Origin: Bacteroidota bacterium | Lineage (GTDB): Bacteria > Bacteroidota > Bacteroidia > Bacteroidales > F082 | Assembly: GCA_013203805.1 (NCBI GenBank) | Contig: JABMPH010000274.1 | Location: 24,117-88,116, forward strand | Direction of reading: 5' to 3' | DNA: 64,000 bases | Shown here: positions 44,431-54,555 of the stretch, one piece after another | Layout of the letters: the number at the start of each line of letters is the position of its first letter | Position numbering within the stretch: the stretch's first letter is position 1 | The notes under the pieces: model-generated | Database searches by the model: none | What the model saw: the letters and a program-made list of their open reading frames with translations, nothing else | Told to the model about the DNA's origin: nothing | Position numbers and translations under genes: made by a program

Positions 44431-45105
44431 ATGAGTGTTATGTATTCTTCAATCACCAAAAAGATATGGATGTCGTTGATGGGTTTATTCCTAATGACAT
44501 TTTTGGTGGTTCACTTGGGCATTAATTTATTGCTCTTGTTCGATCCCACTCGGGAATTGTTCAATATAGTTGCCCATTTTATGGGAACAAATCCCATTAT
44601 TCAAATTTTTCAATGGGTGCTTTTTGCAGGATTTGGCATTCATATTGTACTAGGCATAACCCTACAAATTCAAAATTGGATTGCCCGTCCAAAGGGATAT
44701 AAAGTAAAGGCATCATCTGAGGATTCTTTCTTCTCGAAGTACATGATACACACCGGGGTAATAATTATGATATTCCTGGGTATTCATTTTGCAAATTTCT
44801 TTTTTAAGGCAAAAATATTTCATAGCATTCCTGAGTTTGTTTTCAATGGTGTTCATACCGGAATGGAAGACATGGGTATTCTAGTAATGGAATTATTTAA
44901 GCTCCCCGAATACGTAGTCGGATACATTATCGCTCTACTCATCCTTGGTTTCCATCTCGATCATGCCTTTCAATCGGCATTCCAATCATTGGGATTAAAT
45001 CATAAGAAATACACACCTTTCATCAAAGGTTTAGGACATATTTATTCAATTGTTATCACTCTTGGATATATCATTATTCCTCTGTTTATTTACTTTACAA
45101 AATAG
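44431..45105 (+). CDS. sdhC: Succinate dehydrogenase/fumarate reductase cytochrome b subunit
   Basis: 224 residues, five membrane helices, of the single-subunit diheme type used with the flavoprotein and Fe-S subunits in this phylum. Candidate haem-ligand histidines are His27 (VVHLGIN), and later His residues in [27 protein letters not shown] and [11 protein letters not shown]. It anchors the complex to the membrane and exchanges electrons with quinone. It is followed after 5 bp by sdhA. Confidence 0.92.
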   Translation: MSVMYSSITKKIWMSLMGLFLMTFLVVHLGINLLLLFDPTRELFNIVAHFMGTNPIIQIFQWVLFAGFGIHIVLGITLQIQNWIARPKGYKVKASSEDSFFSKYMIHTGVIIMIFLGIHFANFFFKAKIFHSIPEFVFNGVHTGMEDMGILVMELFKLPEYVVGYIIALLILGFHLDHAFQSAFQSLGLNHKKYTPFIKGLGHIYSIVITLGYIIIPLFIYFTK

Positions 45106-45110
45106 AAGAT

Positions 45111-47057
45111 ATGACAAAACTAGATTCGAAAATTCCAGCAGGCCCATTGGCCGATAAATGGACAAATTATAAAGCACACCAAAATCTTGTTAACCCTGCC
45201 AATAAACGTAAAATCGACGTTATCGTAGTTGGAACAGGTTTAGCAGGTGGTGCAGCAGCAGCAAGTCTTTCAGAACTTGGATTCAATGTAAAGGTTTTCT
45301 GTATTCAGGATAGCCCTCGCCGAGCACATAGTATAGCCGCTCAGGGCGGAATAAATGCTGCCAAAAATTATCCCAACGATGGTGATAGCGTTTACCGATT
45401 ATTTTACGATACCGTAAAAGGTGGCGACTACCGTGCCCGTGAAGCTAATGTTTACCGACTTGCCGAAGTGAGTAACAATATTATCGACCAATGTGTTGCA
45501 CAAGGAGTGCCATTTGCACGTGAATATGGTGGATTACTTGATAATCGTTCCTTTGGAGGTGCACTTGTATCACGTACTTTTTACGCTCGTGGACAAACTG
45601 GCCAGCAATTACTACTTGGTGCTTACAGTGCTTTGAGTAAAGAAATAAATAAGGGATCTGTAAAAATGTACACCCGTCGTGAGATGATGGATATTGTTAA
45701 AATAGATGGCATAGCAAGGGGGATAATTGTTAGAGACCTTGTAACCGGAAAACTTGAACGTCATGGTGCTCATGCAGTTCTGTTGGCAACAGGAGGTTAT
45801 GGTAATGTGTTTTACCTATCAACCAATGCAATGACTTCTAACGGAAGTGCAGCATGGAAAGCTTACAAACGAGGTGCATTTTTTGGAGATCCTAGTTTTG
45901 TGCAAATTCATCCAACTTGTATTCCTGTTCATGGTGACTACCAAAGTAAACTTACTCTTATGAGCGAAAGTTTACGTAACGATGGTAGAATCTGGGTTCC
46001 CAGGAAAAAGGAAGATGCCGAAGCCATCCAAAAGGGAAATTTGTCACCAGTAAAAATACCTGAAGAAGATAGGGATTATTATCTTGAAAGAAGATATCCT
46101 GCCTTTGGGAACTTAGTTCCTCGTGATGTTGCATCGCGAGCGGCAAAAGAGCGTTGCGATGAAGGTTATGGTGTTGGCAACACAGGTCTTGCTGTTTATC
46201 TTGATTTTAAAGATGCAATAAATCGTTTGGGTAAACATGTTATTGAAGCACGTTACGGGAATCTTTTCCAGATGTATGAAAAGATTGTAGATGAAAATCC
46301 TTATGAAACTCCAATGATGATATACCCTGCTATACATTATACTATGGGTGGTATTTGGGTTGATTATGAACTACAGAGTACAGTTCCCGGCCTGTTTGTT
46401 GGGGGTGAGGCAAATTTCTCCGATCACGGAGCTAACCGTCTTGGGGCATCTGCATTAATGCAAGGATTGTCCGATGGTTACTTTGTTCTTCCTTATACAA
46501 TGCAAAATTATCTTGCTGACCAGATTGGGGTTCCTCATTTTTCAACCGACACTCCTGAATTTAACGAAACCGAAAAAGATGTGCAAAGTACAATCGACAA
46601 ACTTTTTGCTGTAAAAGGAAATAAAAGTGTTGACACTTTCCACAAAAAACTTGGTTTAATTATGTGGGATTTCGTTGGAATGGCTCGAAACAAAGAAGGT
46701 CTTGAAAAAGCAATAGTTGAAATAAAAATGTTACGTAAGGAGTTTTGGCAAAACGTAAGTGTTCCTGGTGATAAAACCGGAATGAATGTGGAACTTGAGA
46801 AAGCTCTAAGGGTTGCTGATTTTCTGGAACTTGGTGAACTAATGGCTCGCGATGCGTTGCATCGTAATGAGTCGTGCGGTGGCCACTTCCGTGATGAATA
46901 TAAAACCGAAGAAGGTGAAGCTTTGCGTGATGATAAAAATTTCATGTTTGTTTCAGCCTGGGAATATACAGGCACTGATGAAGAGCCAATTCTACACAAA
47001 GAACCACTTGTTTACGAAAACATTGAGGTAAAACAACGTAACTACAAAACAGCTTAA
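45111..47057 (+). CDS. sdhA: Succinate dehydrogenase/fumarate reductase flavoprotein subunit
   Basis: 648 residues. The FAD-binding Rossmann motif [19 protein letters not shown] is near residue 40, and the covalent-FAD segment [15 protein letters not shown] follows. The HPTCIP region and the [17 protein letters not shown] region carry active-site His and Arg residues. Oxidises succinate or reduces fumarate; direction depends on the respiratory chain. Part of sdhCAB. Confidence 0.95.
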   Translation: MTKLDSKIPAGPLADKWTNYKAHQNLVNPANKRKIDVIVVGTGLAGGAAAASLSELGFNVKVFCIQDSPRRAHSIAAQGGINAAKNYPNDGDSVYRLFYDTVKGGDYRAREANVYRLAEVSNNIIDQCVAQGVPFAREYGGLLDNRSFGGALVSRTFYARGQTGQQLLLGAYSALSKEINKGSVKMYTRREMMDIVKIDGIARGIIVRDLVTGKLERHGAHAVLLATGGYGNVFYLSTNAMTSNGSAAWKAYKRGAFFGDPSFVQIHPTCIPVHGDYQSKLTLMSESLRNDGRIWVPRKKEDAEAIQKGNLSPVKIPEEDRDYYLERRYPAFGNLVPRDVASRAAKERCDEGYGVGNTGLAVYLDFKDAINRLGKHVIEARYGNLFQMYEKIVDENPYETPMMIYPAIHYTMGGIWVDYELQSTVPGLFVGGEANFSDHGANRLGASALMQGLSDGYFVLPYTMQNYLADQIGVPHFSTDTPEFNETEKDVQSTIDKLFAVKGNKSVDTFHKKLGLIMWDFVGMARNKEGLEKAIVEIKMLRKEFWQNVSVPGDKTGMNVELEKALRVADFLELGELMARDALHRNESCGGHFRDEYKTEEGEALRDDKNFMFVSAWEYTGTDEEPILHKEPLVYENIEVKQRNYKTA

Positions 47058-47082
47058 TTTAAACAAAGTAAAAAACGGAACA

Positions 47083-47823
47083 ATGGATCTAAAATTAAAA
47101 ATATGGAGGCAAACCGGTCCGGATGCCGAAGGTAAATTTATACATTACCCCGTTCATAATATATCAAAAGATGCATCATTTTTAGAAATGATGGATATCC
47201 TAAACGAAGAATTAGTTGCAAATGGCGAAGAGCCTGTTGCATTCGATCACGATTGCCGCGAAGGTATTTGTGGAATGTGTAGCTTATATATTAACTGTCA
47301 TCCACATGGCCCTGATGATTCAATCACCACCTGCCAGCTTCATATGCGTAAATTTAAAGATGGTGAAACTATTGTTATTGAGCCATGGCGCGCAAAACCA
47401 TTCCCAATTATAAAGGATCTTATGGTTGATCGCTCAGCATTCGATTTGATTATTCAGGCTGGTGGTTATGTTTCGATAAATACAGGAGGTGTGCCCGATG
47501 CAAATGCAATTCCAATAAAAAAGGAGAATGCAGATTTGGCAATGGATGCCGCAGCATGTATTGGATGTGGAGCATGTGTTGCGGCATGTAAAAATGCATC
47601 TGCAATGCTATTTGTTTCGGCCAAGGTTAGTCAATTTGCTCTTCTTCCACAGGGTAAAGTGGAAGCAAAAAGACGTGTTGAAAGCATGGTTGCTATTATG
47701 GATGATCTTGGTTTTGGTAATTGCACTAATACTTATGCTTGCGAAGCTGAATGTCCGAAAGACATTAGTGTGGCTAACATTGCAAGGATGAATCGAGAGT
47801 TTTTTGTCGCAAAAATATCGTAG
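47083..47823 (+). CDS. sdhB: Succinate dehydrogenase/fumarate reductase iron-sulfur subunit
   Basis: 246 residues. The N-terminal [2Fe-2S] site is [16 protein letters not shown] and the ferredoxin-type clusters are [11 protein letters not shown] and CxxxC-P (CEAECP). It passes electrons between the flavoprotein and the membrane subunit. A hairpin with a T-run follows the stop. Confidence 0.95.
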   Translation: MDLKLKIWRQTGPDAEGKFIHYPVHNISKDASFLEMMDILNEELVANGEEPVAFDHDCREGICGMCSLYINCHPHGPDDSITTCQLHMRKFKDGETIVIEPWRAKPFPIIKDLMVDRSAFDLIIQAGGYVSINTGGVPDANAIPIKKENADLAMDAAACIGCGACVAACKNASAMLFVSAKVSQFALLPQGKVEAKRRVESMVAIMDDLGFGNCTNTYACEAECPKDISVANIARMNREFFVAKIS

Positions 47824-47871
47824 GTAGAGATTGAATTTGATCAAAATATTATCTAAGAAATTAGATATTTT

Positions 47872-47906
47872 AGAGGTGGTATCCTAACAAGTTATCACCT
47901 CTTTTA
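47872..47906 (+). terminator. Probable terminator after sdhCAB
   Basis: AGAGGTG (47872-47878) pairs with CACCTCT (47896-47902), extended by a few weak pairs, and runs into TTTT. Confidence 0.6.
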
Positions 47907-47952
47907 TGTTATTAACTATTAAAAATGGAGTCTGAAAAATTAATAATTTCAT

Positions 47953-47960
47953 TACTTTTG
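47953..47960 (+). promoter_or_regulatory. Candidate -7 element for holB
   Basis: TACTTTTG, 19 nt upstream of the start codon at 47980, after the sdhCAB terminator. Confidence 0.4.
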
Positions 47961-47979
47961 AAATCAATAATCAAAACCA

Positions 47980-49134
47980 ATGCAATTCAATTCTATCATT
48001 GGTCAGAAAGTTCTGATCAATAAACTGATATCCGGTTATAACGACAACCGTGTAGCTCATACTCAATTGTTTTTGGGTAATGAAGGCACAGGAGCTTTAC
48101 CTATTGCGATAGCTTATGCACAGTTTTTGGTTTGCCCAAGAAAAACGGATAATGATAGTTGTGGGCAATGTGCATCATGTAAAAAGTTTGAAAAATACGC
48201 ACACCCTGATCTGCATTTTTATTTTCCAACAGCTACCAACCAGTCTGTAAAAAAGGATCCCAAATCAAGTTTATTCTTAGCTGATTGGCGTTCACATTTA
48301 ACTGATAGTAATGCATACATCACACTTAATAGTTGGTACGAACATATGGGTATTGGAAATAAGCAGGGATATATCCGTAAAGATGATGCCAATGAAATTA
48401 TTACAAAAGTTTCGCTAAAAGCCTACGAAGGAAGTTATAAGATAGTGATAATATGGATGGTTGATAAAATGAATGAATCGGCATCAAATAAGCTGTTAAA
48501 AACCCTTGAAGAGCCTCCAAATAATACTATTCTAATATTAATTGGCGAAAAATACGAACAGCTAATACCAACTGTTAGATCACGGGCACAACTTGTAAAA
48601 ATTCCCAGATTATCCAATGAAGATATAAGTAGCCAGTTAATTAACAAAGGTGTTAGTGAGTCAGAATCAGAAGACATTGCACTACTCTCAAACGGAAATT
48701 GGAATCTTGCCTTGGAGATTAAAGAAAATGCAATTGAAACCCAAGCCAATTTTTTAAATTTCAGGAAATGGTTACGTTTATGTTTTCAGCCTAAGAATTA
48801 TACTGAATTGTTGAGATTCAATCAGGAAATGGCCAAGGTTGGACGTGAAAAACAAAAGAGTTTTCTAAATTATGGACTGGAAGTAATTCATAATTCTATC
48901 TTACAAAATAATAATCACGGAAAAATAGTAAAAAAGGCTGGCGATGAATTAGATTTTACTCAAAAATTTGCCCAATTTATTAATGAAGCCAACCAAAAAG
49001 AATTATATACCACCTTTAATCAGGCAATTTATCACATAGAACGAAATGCGAATGCCGGCATATTATTTTCCGATTTAAGCTTCCAAATTGTAGACCTAAT
49101 TGCAAAAGGAAGAAGTTATGCAATTAGTAGTTAG
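47980..49134 (+). CDS. holB: DNA polymerase III delta' subunit-like clamp-loader protein
   Basis: 384 residues with the AAA+ clamp-loader layout. The Walker A position reads GNEGTGALPIA, without the usual Lys, as is normal for the ATP-non-binding delta' subunit. The zinc-binding Cys segment CPRKTDNDSCGQCASC is complete, followed by an HPDLHFYFP segment and KTLEEPPNNTILIL with an SRAQL sensor segment. It belongs to the clamp loader that places the sliding clamp on DNA. Confidence 0.88.
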   Translation: MQFNSIIGQKVLINKLISGYNDNRVAHTQLFLGNEGTGALPIAIAYAQFLVCPRKTDNDSCGQCASCKKFEKYAHPDLHFYFPTATNQSVKKDPKSSLFLADWRSHLTDSNAYITLNSWYEHMGIGNKQGYIRKDDANEIITKVSLKAYEGSYKIVIIWMVDKMNESASNKLLKTLEEPPNNTILILIGEKYEQLIPTVRSRAQLVKIPRLSNEDISSQLINKGVSESESEDIALLSNGNWNLALEIKENAIETQANFLNFRKWLRLCFQPKNYTELLRFNQEMAKVGREKQKSFLNYGLEVIHNSILQNNNHGKIVKKAGDELDFTQKFAQFINEANQKELYTTFNQAIYHIERNANAGILFSDLSFQIVDLIAKGRSYAISS

Positions 49135-49175
49135 TATCTCATAATAATTAATAATAGAAAAATCAAAACTGAAAC

Positions 49176-50546
49176 GTGATTAAAAGATTTCAAGAATACA
49201 TTCGACAAAATGGCCTAATTAATAACGGCGATGAAGTTTTACTAGCTATTAGTGGAGGAATCGACTCAATTGTTATGCTAGATTTGTTTGACAAGGCTCG
49301 AATGAAATTTGCCATTTCACACTGCAATTTTAAGTTGAGAATGTTTGATTCAGATGATGATGAAATGTTTGTCAGGCAATTGGCACATAAATACAATGTT
49401 GATGTGTTTGTAAATTGGTGTAATACTAAAGATTACGCAAAAACCAACAAACTATCTATACAAGAAGCTGCACGTGATCTTAGGTATGCATGGTTTAATC
49501 AGGTATGTGCACATAATAGTTACTCAAAAATTGCTATTGCTCACCATCTGGATGATAAAATAGAAACTTTTTTTATTAACCTTTTTCGCGGAGCAGGATT
49601 AAAGGGACTTAAAAGTATTCCTGTAAGACGTCAGAATATTATTAGGCCTTTAATGTTTGCAACCCGTAAAGAGATAGAGGAATACGCAAAAGAACATATG
49701 CTCGTATATCGTGAAGATGCCTCCAACAAAACAGATAATTATCTACGGAATAAAATTCGCCATCATCTTATACCAATGATGGAAGAAATGTCATCGGGAG
49801 CAAGCAACTCCATCATAAAAAGTATTGAAAATTTAGTTGATACAGATTTATTACTTGATTCTATAAAAAATGAAAAGCTTCAACAACTCTTTACTACCGA
49901 CGATAATGGAACAAAAAAAGTTTCAATAATTGAACTCAAAAAGCTGTCTCCTTATAAAGTTTGGATGTACCAACTACTTAGTGAATTTGGATTTACACGA
50001 CCAGTAACCGACTCCATTTGTCAATCACTGGAGGAAGGAAATTATACCGGGCTGCGATTCAATTCATCCGATTTTGAACTGTTAATTGATCGTGATAAAT
50101 TATTATTGAGGGAAGTAATTAAAGAAACATCATCAAAAACCCATGAAATCCCAAAGGATATACCTTATATCACAAAACCTCTAAAAATAAATTTTGAGAT
50201 CCAAAAAAACTCTGCTAAATTTATCTTTAGTGACAAAAAAACAATGGCCTTTTTCGATAACGATAGTTTAACATTTCCGTTATTAATGCGTAAATGGCAA
50301 ACTGGCGATAGAATGATCCCATTTGGAATGAGTGGCAGCAAATTAGTTAGCGACATATTGATTGACAGTAAAGTTGACTCTTTTGAAAAAGAGAATGTTT
50401 ATGTTATTCTTTCGGGAGTTAAAATAATATGGCTGGTTGGTTATCGATCTTCTAATGAGTTTCAAGTATCAAAATCAACCACAAAAATCATCAGCATGGA
50501 ACTCATTAGCAGTAAGTCAGGATTTGATCTTGAACTATTTCAGTAA
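49176..50546 (+). CDS. tilS: tRNA(Ile)-lysidine synthase
   Basis: 456 residues. The PP-loop SGGIDS (26-31) is the ATP-pyrophosphatase signature; AHHLDDKIETFFINLFRGAG is the second conserved element. It has the TilS C-terminal domains (MRKWQTGDRMIPFGM). It modifies the wobble C34 of tRNA-Ile(CAU) to lysidine, essential for AUA decoding. The start appears to be GTG 49176. It follows holB by 41 bp. Confidence 0.92.
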   Translation: MIKRFQEYIRQNGLINNGDEVLLAISGGIDSIVMLDLFDKARMKFAISHCNFKLRMFDSDDDEMFVRQLAHKYNVDVFVNWCNTKDYAKTNKLSIQEAARDLRYAWFNQVCAHNSYSKIAIAHHLDDKIETFFINLFRGAGLKGLKSIPVRRQNIIRPLMFATRKEIEEYAKEHMLVYREDASNKTDNYLRNKIRHHLIPMMEEMSSGASNSIIKSIENLVDTDLLLDSIKNEKLQQLFTTDDNGTKKVSIIELKKLSPYKVWMYQLLSEFGFTRPVTDSICQSLEEGNYTGLRFNSSDFELLIDRDKLLLREVIKETSSKTHEIPKDIPYITKPLKINFEIQKNSAKFIFSDKKTMAFFDNDSLTFPLLMRKWQTGDRMIPFGMSGSKLVSDILIDSKVDSFEKENVYVILSGVKIIWLVGYRSSNEFQVSKSTTKIISMELISSKSGFDLELFQ

Positions 50547-50637
50547 TCCTGAATGTAAAACACCAATTCTTTCCGGAAATCAAAAAGCAACATTTCTTCT
50601 TTATAGGATGTCAGAAAGGCATGCAACAATAATTAAC

Positions 50638-50645
50638 TAATTTTG
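50638..50645 (+). promoter_or_regulatory. Candidate -7 element for dsbD
   Basis: TAATTTTG matches TAnnTTTG, 25 nt upstream of the ATG at 50671. Confidence 0.4.
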
Positions 50646-50670
50646 CAGATTATTTTTAAGACAGATAAAT

Positions 50671-53088
50671 ATGTACCGTAGTTTAACCATAGTTTCATTT
50701 ATACTTATATTTACATCTAGTATAATTGCTCAGATTCTTGAACCTGTAAGCTGGAAGTTTTCATCAAACAAAACAGGAGAACAGGAATATGAACTAGTTT
50801 TTAAAGCTGATATTGATCTTCATTGGCATTTATATTCACAGGATATACCAATGTCGCCACCTGCAACTCGATTTACATTCGCCGAAAATTCAAATTATAA
50901 ACTTATCGGAGATGTTATTGAGGAAAGTAGGGTTATTGAAGAATATGATCCTAATTTTGAAATGGAGCTAAAGTATTTTGCCCATGAAGCCATCTTTAAG
51001 CAAAAGGTGCAACTTACAGGTAAAGGAGCTAAAGTAACCGGAGCAGTTGAGTTTATGTCGTGCGACGATACAAAATGCTTACCTCCCACTGAAGTTGATT
51101 TTAACTTTACACTTGGTACACCTACTGTGGCTGAAGGAAAAGTTTCGCAAATTCTGGAACCAGTACAATGGGATATTAAAGCAACTAAAATTGATGCAAA
51201 TACAATTGAATTATTTTTTAATGCAACCATTGATGAAGGTTACCACCTTTATTCACTTATAATTCCAGAAAACGGTCCACTTCCAACAGTATTTACTTTT
51301 GAGGGATCAGAACTACTTAATACATCGGGAAATGTAATTGAAGTTATACTTCCCATTGAAGAATACGACGATGTATTTGAAATGGACATCAAATTTTTTG
51401 AGGGCAAGGCATCTTTCAAACAAGTTTTTAAGATTAAATCTGATAGCGATGTAATTCCAATAGTTGGTGAAATTGCTTACATGGTTTGCAACGAAGTTGG
51501 TTGTGTTGCTTTATACGAAGATTTTGAAGTAGCTTATAATGTTATAACAGGTAGTTTGATTAAGGAAACCAAAGCTATTGCTGAAGTTACATCCTATGAT
51601 AACGGCGAAATGACTGGCAAAAAAGCATCTTTCTGGGGATTTTTCCTGCTTTCTTTCCTTGGAGGTTTAGCAGCAATACTTACTCCATGTGTTTTTCCTA
51701 TGATACCTATGACTGTATCCTTTTTTATGAAAGACGGAGAAGACAAAGCAAAAGGGAAAATGCAAGCTATTATTTATGGCCTAAGTATTATTGCTATCTA
51801 CGTTTTTATAGGATCTGTTCTTGCAGTTGTTGCTGGACCCGATATTGCAAATTGGCTTAGTACTCACTGGTTACCAAACATACTTTTCTTTGTAATATTT
51901 GTGGTTTTTGCTGCATCCTTTTTTGGGATGTTCGAAATTACTCTTCCTTCATGGATGATAAATAAGTCGGATCAAACTGCTGATAAAGGTGGCTTTTTAG
52001 GACCTGTATTTATGGCTCTTACTTTGGTATTGGTGTCGTTTAGTTGCACTGGCCCTATTGTGGGCACAATATTGGTTGAATCAGCCGGAGGACAAGTTTT
52101 AAAGCCCATAATTGGCATGTTGGGATTTTCACTGGCATTTGCATTACCATTTACATTATTCGCATTTTTCCCAACTTTGCTACAAGGGCTACCGAAGTCA
52201 GGTGGTTGGTTAAACTCAGTAAAGGTAGTATTGGGATTTCTCGAACTTGCCTTAGGTTTAAAATTCCTCAGTATCGCTGATCAAACATATCATTGGGGAA
52301 TCCTTGACAGAGAAGTATATCTTGCATCATGGATAGTAATTTTCTTTTTATTGGGTATGTATTTATTGGGCAAAATCAAATTTGCTCATGATTCAGATAT
52401 TCCATTCGTTTCTGTTCCACGACTGATGCTGGCGGTGATCGTATTTACCTTTGTTGCATATCTGATTCCGGGAATGGTAGGAGCTCCATTAAAGGCGCTT
52501 TCTGGATATTTGCCACCACAAACAACACATGACTTTGATCTTAATACTGTGATAAGAGAAAATGTTAAAGCATATGCAATTAAATCCAGTTCAGGCGATA
52601 AGAAAGAGCTTTGTGAAACTCCAAAATATGGTGAATTCCTTCACTTGCCACATGGCCTTGAAGGATATTTTGATTATGATCAGGCATTAGCCTGTGCAAA
52701 AGCTCAAAACAAACCATTATTTATTGACTTCACAGGACATGGTTGCGTAAACTGTCGTGAGATGGAGTCAAACGTATGGGCCGATCCTAAGGTGCTAAGC
52801 TTGTTGAGTAACAACTATATTGTTACTGCTCTTTATGTTGATGACAAAACAACCATGCCCGAAGCCGACTGGTATATTAGCGACTATGATGGTAAGCAAA
52901 AGAAAACTATTGGGAAAAAATATGCAGATCGTCAAAAGGCAATGTTTGGTGTAAATGCACAGCCGTTTTACGTATTATTAAGTCCTGATGGGGAACTACT
53001 TACTCAGCCACGAGCTTACGATCTTGATATTAACGCTTTTGTTACGTTTTTGAAGACAGGGTTGGAGAATTTCAAAAATAAGAAGTAG
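50671..53088 (+). CDS. dsbD: Thiol:disulfide interchange protein DsbD
   Basis: 805 residues. After the signal peptide come two N-terminal DsbD-alpha-like periplasmic domains, each with a CxxxxC pair (Cys131/Cys136 and Cys273/Cys278). The membrane part (about 315-600) carries the two transmembrane redox cysteines, Cys340 in TPCVFPMIP and Cys459 in SCTGPIVG. A C-terminal thioredoxin-like domain has GCVNC with Cys692/Cys695. It moves reducing power from cytoplasmic thioredoxin to periplasmic proteins. Two alpha-like domains instead of one is a feature of many Bacteroidetes DsbD proteins. Its stop codon lies inside a hairpin shared with convergent murA. Confidence 0.92.
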   Translation: MYRSLTIVSFILIFTSSIIAQILEPVSWKFSSNKTGEQEYELVFKADIDLHWHLYSQDIPMSPPATRFTFAENSNYKLIGDVIEESRVIEEYDPNFEMELKYFAHEAIFKQKVQLTGKGAKVTGAVEFMSCDDTKCLPPTEVDFNFTLGTPTVAEGKVSQILEPVQWDIKATKIDANTIELFFNATIDEGYHLYSLIIPENGPLPTVFTFEGSELLNTSGNVIEVILPIEEYDDVFEMDIKFFEGKASFKQVFKIKSDSDVIPIVGEIAYMVCNEVGCVALYEDFEVAYNVITGSLIKETKAIAEVTSYDNGEMTGKKASFWGFFLLSFLGGLAAILTPCVFPMIPMTVSFFMKDGEDKAKGKMQAIIYGLSIIAIYVFIGSVLAVVAGPDIANWLSTHWLPNILFFVIFVVFAASFFGMFEITLPSWMINKSDQTADKGGFLGPVFMALTLVLVSFSCTGPIVGTILVESAGGQVLKPIIGMLGFSLAFALPFTLFAFFPTLLQGLPKSGGWLNSVKVVLGFLELALGLKFLSIADQTYHWGILDREVYLASWIVIFFLLGMYLLGKIKFAHDSDIPFVSVPRLMLAVIVFTFVAYLIPGMVGAPLKALSGYLPPQTTHDFDLNTVIRENVKAYAIKSSSGDKKELCETPKYGEFLHLPHGLEGYFDYDQALACAKAQNKPLFIDFTGHGCVNCREMESNVWADPKVLSLLSNNYIVTALYVDDKTTMPEADWYISDYDGKQKKTIGKKYADRQKAMFGVNAQPFYVLLSPDGELLTQPRAYDLDINAFVTFLKTGLENFKNKK

Positions 53089-53106
53089 ATTCAAACTTCT
53101 TATTTT
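53075..53106. terminator. Hairpin overlapping the ends of dsbD and murA
   Basis: A perfect 12-bp AT-rich stem (53075-53086 with 53095-53106) and 8-nt loop. It includes the dsbD stop codon (53086-53088) and the end of murA (53105-53107), with T-runs in both directions, so it may end both convergent transcripts. Confidence 0.55.
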
Positions 53107-54412
53107 ACTCTATTCTCTCAATATCTGCGCCAAGCATACAAAGTCGCTTATCAATGTTTTGATAACCCCTATCGATTTGTTCAATATTCTCGATAATACT
53201 TGTGCCTTGAGCCGACAATGCGGCTGTTAATAATGCAACCCCTGCTCTAATATCAGGTGAACTCATTTTTATACCCCTTAGCGGATACTTATGATTTAAG
53301 CCAATTACAGTTGCGCGATGTGGATCACATAATATTATCTGTGCTCCCATGTCTATAAGCTTATCGACAAAGAACAACCGACTCTCAAACATTTTCTGAT
53401 GTACAAGCACACTGCCTTCGGCGTGGATGGCTGTAACAAGAACTATACTAATTAAGTCAGGCGTAAAACCAGGCCAAGGAGCATCAGCGATATTCATTAT
53501 CGATCCATCAATGAAGGTTTCTATTGCATAATTTTCGTATTTGGGCACGAGAATATCATTACCTTTTTGGAACACATCAATTCCAAGCCTTGAAAAAACA
53601 TCTGGAATTAACCCAAGGTCTGCCAATTTAACATTCTTGATTAGTATTTCAGATTGAGTCATGGCAGCTAATCCAATAAAGCTACCCACTTCAATCATAT
53701 CAGCTAACATTGTATGTTCGGTTCCGTTTAAACTGGTTACCCCTTCAATTGTTAGAAGATTTGAACCTATTCCCGAAATCCTTGCTCCCATCCTAACCAG
53801 CATTTTACTAAGCTGGACAACATAGGGCTCACATGCTGCATTAAATATTGTTGTTGTGCCCGTGGCCATAACAGCAGCCATAAGTATGTTAGCAGTACCG
53901 GTTACTGAGGCTTCTTCAAGTAGCATATAATTGCCCACAAGATTTTTGGCAGAAACGATATAACTTTTCTTATCGGCGTTATATGTAAAATCAACTCCAA
54001 GTTTTTGCAAACCGATAAAATGGGTATCAAGCCTTCGCCTGCCTATTTTATCTCCTCCAGGCTGCGGGAGGAATCCTTTTCCAAATCGTGCCAGTAAAGG
54101 GCCCAAAATCATAACACTACCTCTAATGCTGGTTGCTTTTTGATAAAAGTCATCCGTTTCAAGATAGCCGAGATTAATATTGGATGCCTTAAACTTATAT
54201 TGGTTTTCACTAAGTTTATCAACCTCGACCCCAAGTCCTACCAATAGGTCTATTAGCTTATTAACATCTCTAATGTTTGGAACATTGTTGATTACCACAT
54301 TGTCTTCGGTAAGAAGTACAGCACAAATAATTTGCAAAGCTTCATTTTTTGCTCCTTGAGGTATTATTTCACCGTTAAGTGATTTACCCCCGATTATTCT
54401 AAAAGCTCCCAT
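53105..54412 (-). CDS. murA: UDP-N-acetylglucosamine 1-carboxyvinyltransferase (MurA), Asp variant at the fosfomycin-target position
   Basis: 435 residues from ATG 54412; a longer frame to 54451 overlaps a terminator hairpin. It catalyses the first committed step of peptidoglycan synthesis, adding enolpyruvate from PEP to UDP-GlcNAc. The N-terminal KNEALQIICAVLL segment, NIRDV, and RGSVMILGPLLARFGKG are conserved. The active-site loop reads QPGGDKIGRR, with Asp121 where most MurA proteins have Cys in PGGCAIG. Fosfomycin acts by modifying that Cys, so the enzyme should be naturally insensitive. This is known for the Asp-type MurA of mycobacteria and other groups. Confidence 0.93.
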   Translation of the reverse strand: MGAFRIIGGKSLNGEIIPQGAKNEALQIICAVLLTEDNVVINNVPNIRDVNKLIDLLVGLGVEVDKLSENQYKFKASNINLGYLETDDFYQKATSIRGSVMILGPLLARFGKGFLPQPGGDKIGRRRLDTHFIGLQKLGVDFTYNADKKSYIVSAKNLVGNYMLLEEASVTGTANILMAAVMATGTTTIFNAACEPYVVQLSKMLVRMGARISGIGSNLLTIEGVTSLNGTEHTMLADMIEVGSFIGLAAMTQSEILIKNVKLADLGLIPDVFSRLGIDVFQKGNDILVPKYENYAIETFIDGSIMNIADAPWPGFTPDLISIVLVTAIHAEGSVLVHQKMFESRLFFVDKLIDMGAQIILCDPHRATVIGLNHKYPLRGIKMSSPDIRAGVALLTAALSAQGTSIIENIEQIDRGYQNIDKRLCMLGADIERIE

Positions 54413-54442
54413 TTTTACTAATTTAGATATAGTAAATAAACG

Positions 54443-54471
54443 AAAAAACAACCACTTTATGGTTGTTTTTT
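54443..54471. terminator. Hairpin terminator between DUF4290 gene and murA
   Basis: A 12-bp stem (54443-54454 with 54460-54471) with 5-nt loop and flanking A/T runs. On the minus strand it comes after the DUF4290 gene and only 31 nt before the murA ATG, so it may also act as an attenuator in the murA leader. Confidence 0.6.
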
Positions 54472-54555
54472 ACAATTTTTTTCTGGAATAAATTATCAGC
54501 AAAATTGCCGGTTAATTTACAGAATAGCACAATTTATATTTGGATCAAGGAATGA

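Noticed and set aside
46535..46999. 154-codon ORF antisense to sdhA
   Set aside because: Ser-rich shadow of the conserved sdhA coding strand with no signature of its own.
50437..50640. 67-codon ORF overlapping the end of tilS
   Set aside because: Out of frame with tilS for half its length, low-complexity translation, and it runs into the dsbD promoter.
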